Source: Heterotrichella gracilis (taxonomy: Eukaryota; Sar; Xanthophyceae; Tribonematales; Xanthonemataceae). From it: 64,000 bases of DNA. Made by a program: the position numbers and the translations under genes. A model generated the notes under the pieces. That model ran no database searches. It was given only the letters and a program-made list of their open reading frames with translations, and was not told the DNA's origin. The DNA lies in contig JAULBX010007885.1 in NCBI GenBank assembly GCA_032358255.1, positions 55,508 to 119,507 of the forward strand. The letters are read 5' to 3'. Of the stretch, positions 14,001 through 25,097 are shown piece by piece; within the stretch, counting starts at the first letter, position 1; the number at the start of each line of letters is the position of its first letter.

Positions 14001-17000
14001 GGCGCGGGTGCGGGCGCTGGGGGTCTGGATGACCCCACCCTCCCAGCAGCCAAGCGACAGCGGCTGGAGGAGGCTGCGGCGCAGGAGGACAAGCGGTGGG
14101 TGGGCAGGGTTTGTAGGGATTTACATGGAAGGCAATTAGGGTTTTTATGTGGCCGGAGGAGGCTGCGGGGCAGGAGGATAAGCGGTGGGTGGGCGGGGAT
14201 CCTAGCCTAGGGTTTGTGTTTGGCTGGAACAGTGCAGCGGGTTGTGAAGGGGCTGGGGTGCGTTGCGCGTGTCTACTGATGGTGGGTGTATCCCTGTTGG
14301 GGCACGCGTGGTGCAGCAACTGTGACGTGGGGTGCACAGGGTGCCGGGGAGTGTGTGTCCGGCCGGTGGACCATGTGGTTTGGGCTGGTGTGTGGGGGGG
14401 TTATGCGATGATGGCAGTGCTAATTGTTGGAATGCGCTAGGGAGTGTGCGGTGCGTATGCAGTAATGGTGGTGTGGCTGCCGGTTGATGAGATGCTGTGA
14501 GTATGTGAATACGTCACTGAGATTCAGAAATGCTGAGTACCACTTTGGCTGTGGTTCTGACGGCATGCCCACCACCACCACCACCCACTTTGCTGCTATG
14601 CTAGGGGTCACATGAAGGGAAGGGAGGGGCCATCAGGGTCGCAATCTCAGCTGTGGCAAGTAGCAGGTCCAGCAAAATACAGCGCGGGACATGACATTGT
14701 CTTGCCAGCACCTTTGCTCACCCAAACCACCCGTCCTCCACATTGCTATTTTTTTTAATATCTTTTAGTATTGTTTTAATCATAATCTTTCCTCCCCCTT
14801 ACCTTCCTATGGTGCCCTGGTGCGAGCCAATGGCTTCCTAAATCCGCCTTTGTGCGTCCCCTTTCTTTATTTGCTTATATCTTTCTTGTTCCCCGTTCAC
14901 TTCCCACACCCCACCCCCGCTTGCAGCACCGCCTCCATCCGCTCCCTGGTCCAGCGCACAGCCGAGTCCCTGTTCCTCCTGCGACTGCTCAGCGAGCGAC
15001 ACCTGGCGCGCCTGGGCGCCAAGCTGGAGGAGGCCCAGCGGCGGCGCCTAGCGGGGCTCACGCTGCGCGACTGGGTGTGCAGCCCCGAGGGAGAAGGGGT
15101 GGCGGCGGCGCTGGTGGCGGCCATGGTGGGGGAGCACCTCACGGCAGCAGGTGGGGGAGTGGGGCGTGTAGGAGGGCGGGTGGGTGGCAGCATCCATATG
15201 TGACTGGACTCTGGCAGTGTTTGTGGAGTGGTGGGATTCTGACACAACCTCTGGCTCCCTTGCTTCCCTACCAAATGTGGGGTGGGCAATGAGCTGGGCA
15301 GCATGTGAGCCTCCCTCAGGAGCTTCTGCAATCCTGTGCAGCGTCGCGTCTGATCCTTGATCAGCTACTGACACTCTGCTCTGCGACATCACCGCCATCT
15401 GAGCAGTCTGGCGTGCATGCTGATATGACCAAATGGCAGAATTAAATTACAAATGCCCTCTCCTGCACCCCCCGCAGGCGGCGTCACGGATGACCTGTCC
15501 CGCTCCCTCGAGTCCGGCTGCCCCTCATACTTCCGTGAGTCTGACCAGACCTTCTACCACGCATCTGGGCTGCTGCACCGGGCTGAGGCTGCGCAGGGCC
15601 AGGCTGAGAAGCAGGCGTTGGCGGAGCAGGCAATAAAGCTCATGATGAAGGTGGGGGGTGGGGGGGCGCGGCATGTACATGCCGGGTGTGTGTGGGTGGG
15701 AGGGTGGGAGCTCGCAGGGGTGAGGATCCATGGCCCCGCTTGGGCCCTTCATGTGAAGGTGGGCACATGGAATATTTGGCCTTCCACTGTATGCCGTCCA
15801 TTCAACCCTTGTGGGCTCCTGGGACAAGGGTCATAGGATTGTCTTTAGTCCTATTATTATCTTAGTACCCTTGGCGGGGCCAGGCACCATGGGCCCCCTT
15901 TGTGTGCAGCAATGCGCTGGATTGCAGGGCGCCATGGATTCTGGCGTGCACACGCACATGGCCCATCACCTTGCATGTCCCAATCCCCTCTCCTCTTCTG
16001 CATGCAGGTTCCCCTGGCCTGTGACCTCGCGCAGGTTGTGCCCCAGCTTGCTTTCCTCAAGTGCTTCGATGGGGTCATTGACCTGCCACTCAAGGTGGGC
16101 ACAACAAATACTTAGAATCTGGAAACCGAAATGCAACCCTAGAAATACCCGACCATAAATCGTAGCATGCCTGCATGCGCTCACAGCACCATATATGCAC
16201 CAGGCAGTGCACAGCTGGCAGCAGCGCATGCACATTGCAGTGTACTGCGGTTGCGGTTGCGGTGCGGTGCTGATTCCATCAACCTGCCTTGAATTTGCTT
16301 GTGTGCTTGGTCCACATCGCCCCTGTGTCGAGATCTCTAAACCCTCCTGTGATGCGCTACTATGCTCCTGCACTGGCCAGGGCACGGCCCCCCCCCCACG
16401 CCCCACTCACCCCATGCCCCACCACTGACTTCATGCACATTAGAGCTAGCTGATCATGTGCATGTCGGGATGTCCAACTATGCATTGGAATCTGACCCTG
16501 AGCTGGCTGACCCCCAACCCACCCCCCCACCCCACAGAAAGCCGCTGCCCTGGACCCCTCCAACCTTGCCACCTCACCCGGACCCGAGGGGGACGCTGCC
16601 CGCACCCTTCGCTACGACCAGTGCTACGCGCATGCCCTAGCTGTGCTGCGCTACCTGGTCAACCCAGCGGCAGCAGCAGGGGGTGGGGGCGCGCCAAGGG
16701 AGGCGCACCTATCGGAGGCAGAGAGGACGGATGCCAAGCAGCGCCTGCTCAAGGTGGGTTGGTGGGGGTTGGCCTGCGGGGGAGCCTCTAGGGTTGCGCC
16801 TACTTTGCATGGTGCTTTGTAGGGTTTCGCCTGCATTGCAATCCTCCTGGGACAGGAGTTGCCAATGTTTGGGAACACAAGTTCGTGCTCACCATGTTTT
16901 GGGATGTTGATGACATCATCATCATCCAGGCCATTCATGGTGCATGCTACATACGCATGTGCATTGTGATGTAGAGGAAGCTGGCGGATGTGGTCACTGG

Positions 17001-19767
17001 TATGCGCATCGTCCACTGCCGCACCCCTTCTAACCCCCAACCCCAACCCCCCACCACCACAGAAAGCCGCCAGCGCGCCCGACCCCTACTTCCACGAGAT
17101 TGTGTACAATACCCTCATCGATATGGGGGCCGTGCGCGATCTTCTGGCTCTGGACAGCGCACAGCTTGAGCGCCATTTGAAGCGTGCGGGGGGCCTGAAC
17201 GGGCACATGGAGAGTGGCAAGCCGCTGGAGCCAATCAACCCGCAGCAGGTGCGCGTGCGCGGATGAACCCTATTCAAGGGTATCGTGCTTCCAACCGTGT
17301 ACTTGGGGTGGTGGTGGGTCCATATGGGGAATGGCTTTTAGGGGTGGGTGTTGCTACTCAAGGGGTTTATGCAGGAATGGTGCAGGGACAGGGTAAAGGG
17401 CTGTCACCACCTGCCCCCACGACACCACCTTGTGGAGTGCAACCACTGTACCAACAGCACATACCCATACAGCATAACACACCCCTCGTACCTTGGATGT
17501 CCCATCACCTCTACCCTGCCACCCCCCCTCCTGCGCCCCCTTACCCCTCACCCCCATCCCCAGGTGTCCACCCTCCAGCTGCTGTCCAAGCTGTACATCC
17601 AGCAGGGCCAGTGGGAGGCGGCTGCGCAGGTGTACCTGGCGCTGGCGCAGCGGCGGACGGGGCCTGGGGAGACGGGGGTGGCGCTGCAGGACAGGCTGGC
17701 ACAGCTGCAGGCGGCGGAGTTGCAGGTGCGAGGGATTTGCTTCCATGTCCTACCTCCCCATCCCAATATACATGCTTTCCGATCCCTTCAAATGCCGCAG
17801 GGTGGGCGGGGGTTCCCTGGGTGTGGATTAGGGAAATGGGTTTTAGTAGGGTGGTGGGGTGGAGAGGGTTACGGTTTTTAAGGGGAGTTTAAAGCGAGCA
17901 AGGTGCTGTGAGTAGGTTGGCTTGGTCGCATGGCTGTGGATCTGGGTCTGGAGGTTGCAGCCATGGCGTGGGCTGTGTGGCATCAGCTTTTTGCACCCAG
18001 GGAGGGCACACAGGGCATGCCTTCCTACCTAGCAGCACAGGACAGGCATGCACCCCCCCACACACACACACAGTTGCACCTGTGGTGTGTGCCCTCTCTT
18101 CCTTACCACATACCCCGTGACCCACCCCCCCACCACCCCGCGCAGGCCAAGAGCAGCGGCAACGGCGACCTGGTGGACGTGGTGGAGGGCAAGCTGCGCG
18201 TGGCGGGGCTGCAGCACCAGGTGCTTGAAGCGGTGCAGGCGGCGGCAGCGGAGGGGGCCGGTGACGAGGATGAGACCCGCCTGGAGGCGGCCTGTGATGC
18301 GCTGCAGGAGCGCCTGGTTGACCTGGTGGAGCTGTACAACGACTACGCAATACCCTTCAAGGTGGGCGGGGGGTTCACACCATGGGGGCATGCTGCTGCT
18401 GCGGGCTAGCCGCGTGGGGTTTTGCTGTCCCTATGAGGAAACCCTGACGCAGGTGTCGGCCTGCTGATGGCTGCTTATGGGAATGTAAACCCTACAGGAA
18501 ACCCGGACCAAACCCTGTGGGGTTTGCACATGTCCACCTGCGGGTGCCATCATGCCCTGTACCCCTTTTACCACCGCCCCTGTCACACCCCCTCATGCCC
18601 ACTCCTGACAACCCCCTCACACACTGATCAATTGCACCCCTTCCTCTCCTGCAGCTGTGGGGTCTGTGCCTGGAGGCTGTGCATCTGTCTGCCTACAGCG
18701 ACCCCTCCTACGTGGCCCAGCTGTGGGACGTGTACCTGCGCCAGGGATGGGACGGGGCGGTGGAGGGCGGGGCGCAGGCACAGCTGGAGGAGTGCTGCAG
18801 GCGGGTGGAGCAGTTTGGGCAGCGATTCTACCCCAGCGAGGCCAGGTGGGTGTTGGGGAGGGGAGGGGCAGGGTGGGTGTATAGGGCGCACATGCATGCG
18901 TGTTAGGTGTACAGGCATGGAAGCAGGTGTCATGTCATTGCACTGCACAATTGAGCAAAGAAACATGCCAGAGGCAGGTAAACTACATAAAGAAAATCCA
19001 CAATGTTCTTTGTCATGAAATCCCTGACGGTTCATATATTTTTCACATGTTTTTCATATGTATGCAGCTTCCCCGCCCCGCATGTGTTGATGCGCCTGGA
19101 GCAGGTGGCGGCGGGACAGTGGCCGGAGCGCGGCGAGGCAGTCGACGGGGGCGCGGAGCGGGTGGCGGCGGCGGCGGTGGTGGCGTGCGGCGGGTCGGAG
19201 CACGCAGCGCAGCGCGTGTTGATGACGTTGCTGGCTGGGCGGGGTGCGGGCGATGAGGTGCACGCGCCGCTGATGCGCGCGTGGGTGCTGCGCTCGCTGC
19301 ACCAGATACTGAGCGGCGCTGCGGTGCGTGCGCATGTGTGTGTGTGTGTGCGTGTGTATATGTGACCACCTGTGGTGCGCGTATAGAAGGCTGCTGAAAT
19401 TTTGCCACTGCTGGATGTGGGCAACGCACTTGCGGCATGTTCATGCAATTGAATGTTGGTGCCTGCCCCTCGTCCCTCACCTGAAGTGGGGTGCAGCTTG
19501 GGCAGTACTGGTGGCGCGCCATTATAAATGTCTGGTGGAGACCCACTCCTCCCCACCTGCTTGCAGGTCCAGCTGTCCAGCCGAGTGGCGTCCGGGTACC
19601 TGCCCCCTGGCGACCCCTCCCGCCGCGAGGCCGCCCTCCTCGCTGAGGTGGCTGCCAGCTGTGCCGCGGAGAGCCGCCGCCTGGCGCCCGAGCAGGGGGG
19701 CGGTGCGCTGTCGGACCAGTTTGCTGACATGGCTGCGCGGCTGAGGGAGCTGCTGAGCGGCAGGTGA
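8033..19767 (+). CDS. NUP155: Nucleoporin NUP155 (inner-ring scaffold)
   Basis: Structural nucleoporin of the nuclear pore inner ring (Nup155/Nup170/Nup157 family). Twenty-two exons splice in phase to 1408 residues, close to the usual ~1390: 8033-8269, 8579-8748, 8989-9115, 9384-9608, 9952-10095, 10548-10638, 11017-11326, 11608-11804, 12210-12341, 12798-12961, 13246-13536, 13869-14095, 14927-15150, 15478-15650, 16008-16094, 16538-16753, 17063-17248, 17564-17725, 18146-18361, 18655-18845, 19068-19323, 19567-19767. The N-terminal half is the beta-propeller, with family stretches such as GGADGHLYEIQY and RHCLYTRS. The C-terminal half is the alpha-solenoid, with Y-x-x-F-Y-P-S-E-A near the end. 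Compared with animal orthologues it carries Gly/Ala-rich inserts in exons 7 and 12. The Ala/Pro-rich start follows from the first in-frame ATG. Confidence 0.95.
9726..9820 (+). repeat. Degenerate short tandem repeat in NUP155 intron 4
   Basis: Three imperfect copies of TTGGCA-x-ATTTGGCATGG follow one another in the intron between exons 4 and 5. No function is evident. Confidence 0.5.
12352..12411 (+). repeat. G-rich minisatellite in NUP155 intron 9
   Basis: Three copies of a GGTGCAGGGGGG-like unit of about 14-20 bp lie just after the donor of intron 9. Each contains a GGTGC that resembles that donor (GGTGCG). It may be a small, decayed case of the splice-site duplications seen elsewhere in this window. 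Confidence 0.45.
14066..14194 (+). repeat. Tandem copy of NUP155 exon 12 end plus donor
   Basis: Positions 14066-14105 (last 30 bases of exon 12 plus the donor GTGGGTGGGC) are repeated at 14155-14194 with 38 of 40 bases identical; the offset is 89 bp. Both copies are followed by AGGGTTTGT, a telomere-like heptamer context. The second copy is a complete decoy 5' splice site. Confidence 0.85.
19335..19364 (+). repeat. TG microsatellite
   Basis: A short run of TG dinucleotides, interrupted by CG and TA, in the last NUP155 intron. Confidence 0.8.
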
Positions 19768-19987
19768 TCGCGGCAGGGGGGTGAAGCGTGCGGGGTGCTG
19801 GCGCGGGTGGCTGTGCTGGTGGCGATGGGGATGTTGTGGGCCTGGGTGATGGAGTGTCTGGTAGAGCGATGGCCGGTGTGGCGGATGTTGGTCCACGGGG
19901 TTGCCAGCAGCGAACAAGCAGTTGTTGAGCGTTGCTTTGGGGTACCACAGTGGCTGTGAACAATCATTGTGCCAAAAGGGAGCGGTT

Positions 19988-19992
19988 TGTAA
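19988..19992 (+). terminator. Candidate polyadenylation signal TGTAA for NUP155
   Basis: TGTAA is the usual poly(A) signal of chlorophyte algae. This copy lies about 220 bp after the NUP155 stop codon, a plausible 3' UTR length. Position and motif only; no transcript evidence. Confidence 0.4.
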
Positions 19993-20178
19993 CGTTACAC
20001 AATGACGAGCCAGTGGCACCCAATGATTGGAATTAATAGCATTACTCCAAATGGTTGGGCATATCTCTGCACTATGTGGCAGCCCCACAGTGACTTGCTG
20101 CCCTCGAAGGTTGAACCAACCTGGTTGCGTTATGCGGGGTATGCGGGTACCCACTGGGTGGCGTGACACCAGCTGGGC

Positions 20179-20246
20179 CAGGCACTGCCTAGGGCCAGTG
20201 GGTAGCCGAAGGGCGGCACAGGCGGTGCAGGTGGCGTGCCAAAGTT
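20179..20246 (-). pseudogene. Detached 3'-end fragment of the DUF2358 gene
   Basis: Read on the minus strand this matches the last ~15 codons of the DUF2358 gene at 25041-25757 (FGTPPAPPVPP is recognisable), its stop region and adjacent 3' flank, with small indels. No upstream coding sequence is present, so it is a relic carried by the segmental duplication and not a gene. Confidence 0.7.
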
Positions 20247-20502
20247 AAGGACTCCCGTCTCGGAAGCACCGACAGGGCAAGGGTTTAGGGCCCCTAAAGT
20301 TTGCCCTCAAAGTTTGACCCCGGGGGCCCCTGCCATGCATCAATGGTTAGGGTTTAGGGTTTGCACTCGTGGTACACCTAAGGCTTGGGTTGAGGTCTTT
20401 CAACGTGAGGATAACCGTTCGGTCCTCTGTGAAGCAATGCCAAATCCCACGCTACCGTATTGGGCACCTCCTGGACCTCTTGCAATGTGATACGCTGCAT
20501 CG

Positions 20503-22898
20503 TTGTGGTCCAAAAGCTTGGCACGGCACCCATATGCATGCATGCAAGTGCACAAGATGCAGGACAAAGATTTCAAGCTATGGAACCCATTTATTGAGTT
20601 CATCACGCTTGCAGAGTTTGCCCGCAAAGACCCAAACAATTTTTTGAACCCTCAAAAGGCGTCGGTGGAAACAGCCCTCAAGTTGGTGGAGGAATGCATG
20701 GTACCAGAGCTCAACCTCTACGCAAGGTCGTACCCAGTGCGGGGAGACCATGGGTTGGAGCAGTGCTCCAGGCCAGCAAAGGCGGCGTTCCTTCGACCCC
20801 TGACCACCCTATCCAGGATTAAGATACCAAACCTAAAGCGTCCTCGCTCGGCACCGGCAGAGCAAGTTGAGCCAGGCCAAGCATGGAAAGACCCGAGCTC
20901 AGGAGCTGCGCCTGACACAGAGGAACCAGCAGATACGGACCCTTTGTCCACCAGGTTCAGGGTAAGTCCCCCATTCACGCCAACCGTAGCTGGGCACCGT
21001 CACTGTCCTTTGGGCATATCACCCAATAGCTGAGACACTAGATTACATATAAGTGCAGCACACCAGCCAGTATAAGTCTACTATTTGGACTCCAATTAGT
21101 GTTGTGGCCCTGCAGGTGTCCGAGCCCGTGCCACAGTATGTGTCTGAGTCTGAGTCGGAGCCTGAGTCTGAGCCTGAACCCACTCAGTGGGCCACCGCCC
21201 CCTCTCAACCTCCTGGCACCGCTTATGGCAACGCCAGTGCTGAGGAAGAGGCTCCAATTGCTCAGTACAACTCCAACGAGACTAAGTGGAGCGTGGAGCA
21301 CGATGACATAGTCCATCAAGGCAAGGACGGTGTCAGTGCAGACTTTGTGGTTGAGGGCGAGATCCGATTGGACCAAGCCCAGAAGGGAAAGTTGACTTCA
21401 GCAGATATTTCCAGGGCTTGCAAGGTCAACAGAGGAGTGGTGGAAGGCATGGGCGCAGAAGCTTTGACCAAGGTGTGTGCAATAGTACCCTAGTGGTGTG
21501 ATTGATAGCTCCAACAATTGCCCTTGTAGGCAGTCTGCACCTTGGAACTTCATGGCTATGCAACAGGGCTGTGTGGTTGATGCACGTATGACACATAATG
21601 TCGTGTGTCGCGTCTTGTTCAATTCATAACAGAGTTGGCAAGAATTGACCCTAGCCTAAGGGTAAACCCTGGAAAACCTGGGTCAACGCGCGCTTCAACT
21701 GCCAGAACCTCAAGCACAGCGACTTCTCCTTCCGGGACTGCCACGGGGAGAACCTCAACAGTCAGGGCTTCACCCTCAGACTAAACTCCTAGCACGCTGT
21801 TGTTGCTCACTGCTACCGTTGCTGTTGCTGTTGCAGGACGTGTGGATGATCACTGTCATGTGGCGGGTGGCAGAGTGTCTGTGCCGCTTTGCCAAGCGCA
21901 ACCTGCTGCTGCCTGTGCCATACCGTGAGGTGCTGGTTGGGGTTGCCACCAACATTGCGATAGCTGGCCTGATGGTGCTCCAGCCAATAAAGCTTGTCAA
22001 CGTCAACAAGGATGGGGCTGTAGAGCCATAGAACCCTGGGGAGCCAGTGGACCCTGCGGTACGGCATCGCTGTGAGGGTTTTGTGCTGCACCGGACCGTT
22101 TGCGTGCACTACCTGTCATAGCCCACCTGTTGTTAGAAGGACTGTAATACATCACGACTCGGCTGTGCTGTGCCAATCCACTGTGCACTCGACAGTCCAC
22201 CTGAGATCTGACTGCTTTGGCGTGTGCTGCAGCTTCAGTTGAAGGTCAGGAAGTGGGATGCGTATGCTGCGGACGCCGACAACCCAAACCCAAAGCTGCC
22301 TGCGGGGGAGTACCTCGTGGGCAAGCTCTACATCCAACCTCAGGTATGTTTGTGAGCCGCCCGCATTCAATTAGAGCGCTGGCTCAAACCCCCTCAACAT
22401 GTCCTATTATGTTGAATATGTGATTCACACACAAACGTCAGCCCACAGCTGATCCTGATGCAATATGTACGTGCCACCCACCTGTCACATTTTTCTGCAG
22501 CAAGGGCAGTGTGGCACATGCGCATAGCTGTCTCTTCCCACTCGACATGCATACGTGCGCTGGACTGCAAGTCTTTGTGACAACAGTGGGAACCATAAAT
22601 GGTAGCGCTGGGGTGAGACAGTAGTACCCTTTACTCTGCAGGCGGAGACATTCCTGATGTATCAAGAGCTGCCCAGCAAGGATTTTTTTTGCCTCCGTGC
22701 GGCTTGATAACCCTGCAAGCCCTGCTCTTTGCAACTTGCGGGCGGCGTGCTCTGAGGTTCCCGAAGTGGGAGGAGGTGAAGGCGGAGATGGACGCTTTGG
22801 AAGCAGCACAGCAAGAAACCAAGCTGGCCACACGTAGGGGGCCTAATGGCGAGCTGGATGCAGAGTACACAGAGTACTGGGCGCGCCGCGCATCCTAG
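20503..22898 (+). CDS. Unrecognised protein gene, probable frameshift
   Basis: Proposed exons: 20503-20961, 21116-21472, 21837-22019, 22233-22343, 22642-22898; all junctions are phase 0. No family is recognised. Exon 1 holds a predicted helical segment (WNPFIEFITLAEFA) and a Pro/Glu-rich tail. Exon 2 has an SE/PE-rich acidic run (about 21130-21185). Exon 3 has a hydrophobic helix (VGVATNIAIAGLMV). Exon 5 begins in frame, then an eight-T run at 22683-22690 is followed at once by TGA in that frame. One extra T would open a charged C-terminus ending in EYWARRAS at 22898. If exon 3 is not spliced at 22019, the protein ends at 22031 (a TGTAA lies at 22143), and the later exons would be separate. 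Met codons at 20503, 20542 and 20557 are possible starts. Confidence 0.5.
21655..21792 (+). other. Intronic pentapeptide-repeat coding relic or skipped exon
   Basis: Inside intron 2 of the unrecognised gene, a stop-to-stop frame encodes six consecutive five-residue units with F, L or C at the centre: ARFNC, QNLKH, SDFSF, RDCHG, ENLNS, QGFTL. This is the A(D/N)LXX register of pentapeptide-repeat proteins. The stretch is GC-rich compared with flanking intron. An AG at 21659-21660 could be an acceptor, but no donor gives a phase that joins exon 3. Confidence 0.55.
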
Positions 22899-23152
22899 GG
22901 GCTGGAGGGTGCTCTGCATGCAAGTTGTGAACAGCATGAAGAGCACACACAGGTGAGGCAGGAGGGGCTGCTTACCCCTAGTAGGGTGCACATCCCAGGG
23001 TGTTCTGTTTCTGAGGATCATGGGTGCACAGACAAGGGAACCTCCTTGTATGGCACTGTGGGTTGATTTGTGAAGGTGAGAATTATATCCAAGGGTATTC
23101 CAACGTGTGCCTGAAAAGTCCGCTTGTGGGTTCAGTGATTGTGGTCAATGCA

Positions 23153-23375
23153 TTACTGGCATCACACCCTACAATGTAATACCCTAAACCCTACAACCCT
23201 AAACATGGGGCACTGGCTTCACACCCTACAATCTAGATAGTATCTAGTGGATACCCTGAAACCTAAACCCCTAATCAGGCGGCACTGGCTTCACACCCTA
23301 CATCTAACACCCTAAACCCTAAAACCCTAGACAGGCGGCACTGGCTTTACACCCTACAATTTAATACCCTATTGC
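23153..23375. repeat. Telomere-like tandem array, four units
   Basis: Four units start near 23153, 23210, 23282 and 23338 (spacing 57, 72, 56). Each begins with a GGCACTGGCTTCACACCCTA-like segment and continues into CCCTAAA/ACCCTA heptamers, the plant/green-algal telomere repeat. The second unit carries a small palindrome (CTAGATAGTATCTAG). It is an interstitial array, far from any end visible here. Confidence 0.85.
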
Positions 23376-23837
23376 TCATGCCGTGCATGTGCCACTGACC
23401 CCTGAGGCTCCCATTTACGCTCCATTATTGTCCTGCTAGGATCGTGTAGCACATGGTTGTGTTATTAACTCTTGGACCCTACCCCCTCAACCGTATCCCA
23501 TACCCAACCCTTGCCATACGTCCTGGGTGCACCTTCCTGGCATGCTAAAGAGCAGGCAGTGCACGGAACCTACCCTAAAACTCTGAACGCCTCCCCATTA
23601 CACGCGCACCAGGGCCACCAGGACCACACTTGCTCATCCTCCCTTGCGGGTGGCGACCTGTCAGGGGCTGCTGGAGTGCTCGCCATGTACTGCTGGAGGC
23701 GTGGGCCGCACTGCTTGGGCTGACAATGCAGCGCTTCAGCTGGAACCTTCATGAGGGCTGTCTTGTGTGGGCTGCTCGGGCTGTACCGCACATTGCTCAG
23801 CCAGTTCCAGCAGAATGGAGTTGCATGGGCAAGGGGG

Positions 23838-24130
23838 GTACTGTTTGGGAGGGGGTGGGGGGGTAGAGGGTATATCAGTAGGCGAGTGGGGGAAGGGTGG
23901 CAGCGGAAGCAAGGGAGGCAGAGGGAAATGGCAGGGGTGGGGAAGGAGGGATGTAGACGGTGGGTGAGGGGATTCCAGTGTGTGGCACAGGGCAGGGACA
24001 GCATGTTGGCAAGGGGTGGGAACCACTGCAGTGACAGGCAAGGGACCTGGCTTCATGCGGTGGGGGTGGGAAGGCAGGGGTTGGTATATGGACTGTGGAG
24101 GAAGAGAGGGTTTGGTGTGGAGATTGGGGT
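23838..24130 (+). repeat. Purine-rich (G/A) low-complexity tract
   Basis: About 290 bp on the plus strand are strongly biased to G and A, with runs such as GGGGGGTAGAGGG. Open frames on both strands here reflect composition only. Confidence 0.6.
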
Positions 24131-24364
24131 GTCGGTGCCATGCCATGCACTGGATGTTTGCGGCTTTTGGATGCAAGCTCCCAGTGACTAGCTATGCAAG
24201 CATCACAGGCACACTCACTGTATTGAATAGGATGGGGATTTAGTTTAATTAGAGGGCAGGAAGTTGGGACCCTTAGAAACAAGAAGTATATGTTAGGACA
24301 GGCGGAGCTCCAGTCTCCATATGGCGGGGCTCCAGTCTCCATCTCATTAGAGCAGGGTGTGAGC

Positions 24365-25097
24365 TGACAAGCATTTGTTGAGCGGTGGTTTGGGGCACCA
24401 AAGTGGCTGCGCAGCAGATCTGTGAACGATCATGCAATGTGCCAAAATGGCAAACTGGGTGGCAACCAATATATCATAGCAATTGGAATTTATGCCATTA
24501 AATATATTACATTGGGCTTACCGCGCGGCGGAGCACTGCCCTATGTGGCAGCCGCACATAAAGGCAAGCGGACCTTGTCGATTCAATTGATTGGAACTTC
24601 CAAGCTTCAAGCAACCTTGTTGCACAGGTCCCGGACATCAATGGTATGGGGTACACAGTCCCCGCAGCACCACATCATCGTACCCGCAGCAACACACCAC
24701 GTGCTGCAGCATATCTTGAATTACTATGTCCAATTCATAAAAGCATTGACCTTACGTTATTACGGCGTAAGCACCCCGACATACCACACCAACTATATAC
24801 ACATATGCTACATGTACAGGCCCTGAAGGTCGCATTGATGCCATTGTCAAACACATAACATCGTGATGCATGTGGTTGACCCAGGGTGAAAAAGCCACTT
24901 CCACAGCCACAGTCAGACCGCAGTAGCCCAGCAGCAAAGAGCACAGCGCTGATACTGGCGACCAGTGGCGAGCGCAGTTGCCGCCTAACAGGCCCTGGAC
25001 CTTGTGCGGGCGCCCATGCCAGGCGCACACCAGGCACTGCCTAGGACTCGGGCAGTGGGTAGGGCGGCACCGGCGGAGCAGGTGGCGTGCCAAAGTT
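24365..25097. repeat. Segmental duplication, copy B
   Basis: Partner of 19913-20246. Block 1 is about 24365-24560 and block 2 is 25031-25097; block 2 overlaps the 3' end of the functional DUF2358 gene, so B is the likely source and A the truncated copy. Confidence 0.75.

Larger units (their letters stand above)
19913..20246. repeat. Segmental duplication, copy A (partner 24365-25097)
   Basis: Two blocks match two blocks 4.5-5 kb downstream in the same order. Block 1 (about 19913-20085) shares AGC-x-x-TTGTTGAGCG, GTGGCTG, a run beginning TGTGCCAAAA and CTATGTGGCAGCC. Block 2 (20179-20246) shares CAGGCACTGCCTAG and AGGTGGCGTGCCAAAGTT. Copy B has about 470 bp between its blocks, copy A about 95 bp. 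Block 2 of copy B is the 3' end of the DUF2358 gene. This covers most of the gap between NUP155 and the next gene. Confidence 0.8.
22899..25040. other. Repeat-bearing intergenic region
   Basis: No gene was found between the unrecognised gene and the DUF2358 gene. The region holds a telomere-like tandem array (23153-23375), a purine-rich stretch (about 23838-24130) whose long open frames come from low complexity, a 15-bp direct repeat GGCTCCAGTCTCCAT-like near 24303-24343, and copy B of a segmental duplication (24365-25097). Confidence 0.6.

Noticed and set aside
13345-14337. 330-codon minus-strand frame
   Set aside because: Antisense to NUP155 exons 11 and 12, Pro-rich, with no domain.
19032-19967. 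Two overlapping minus-strand frames of over 300 codons
   Set aside because: Antisense to the last NUP155 exons and open in two frames at once, as expected for GC-rich shadow frames.
23751-24191. Overlapping frames of about 146 codons on both strands
   Set aside because: They arise from a purine-rich low-complexity tract and have no protein-like features.
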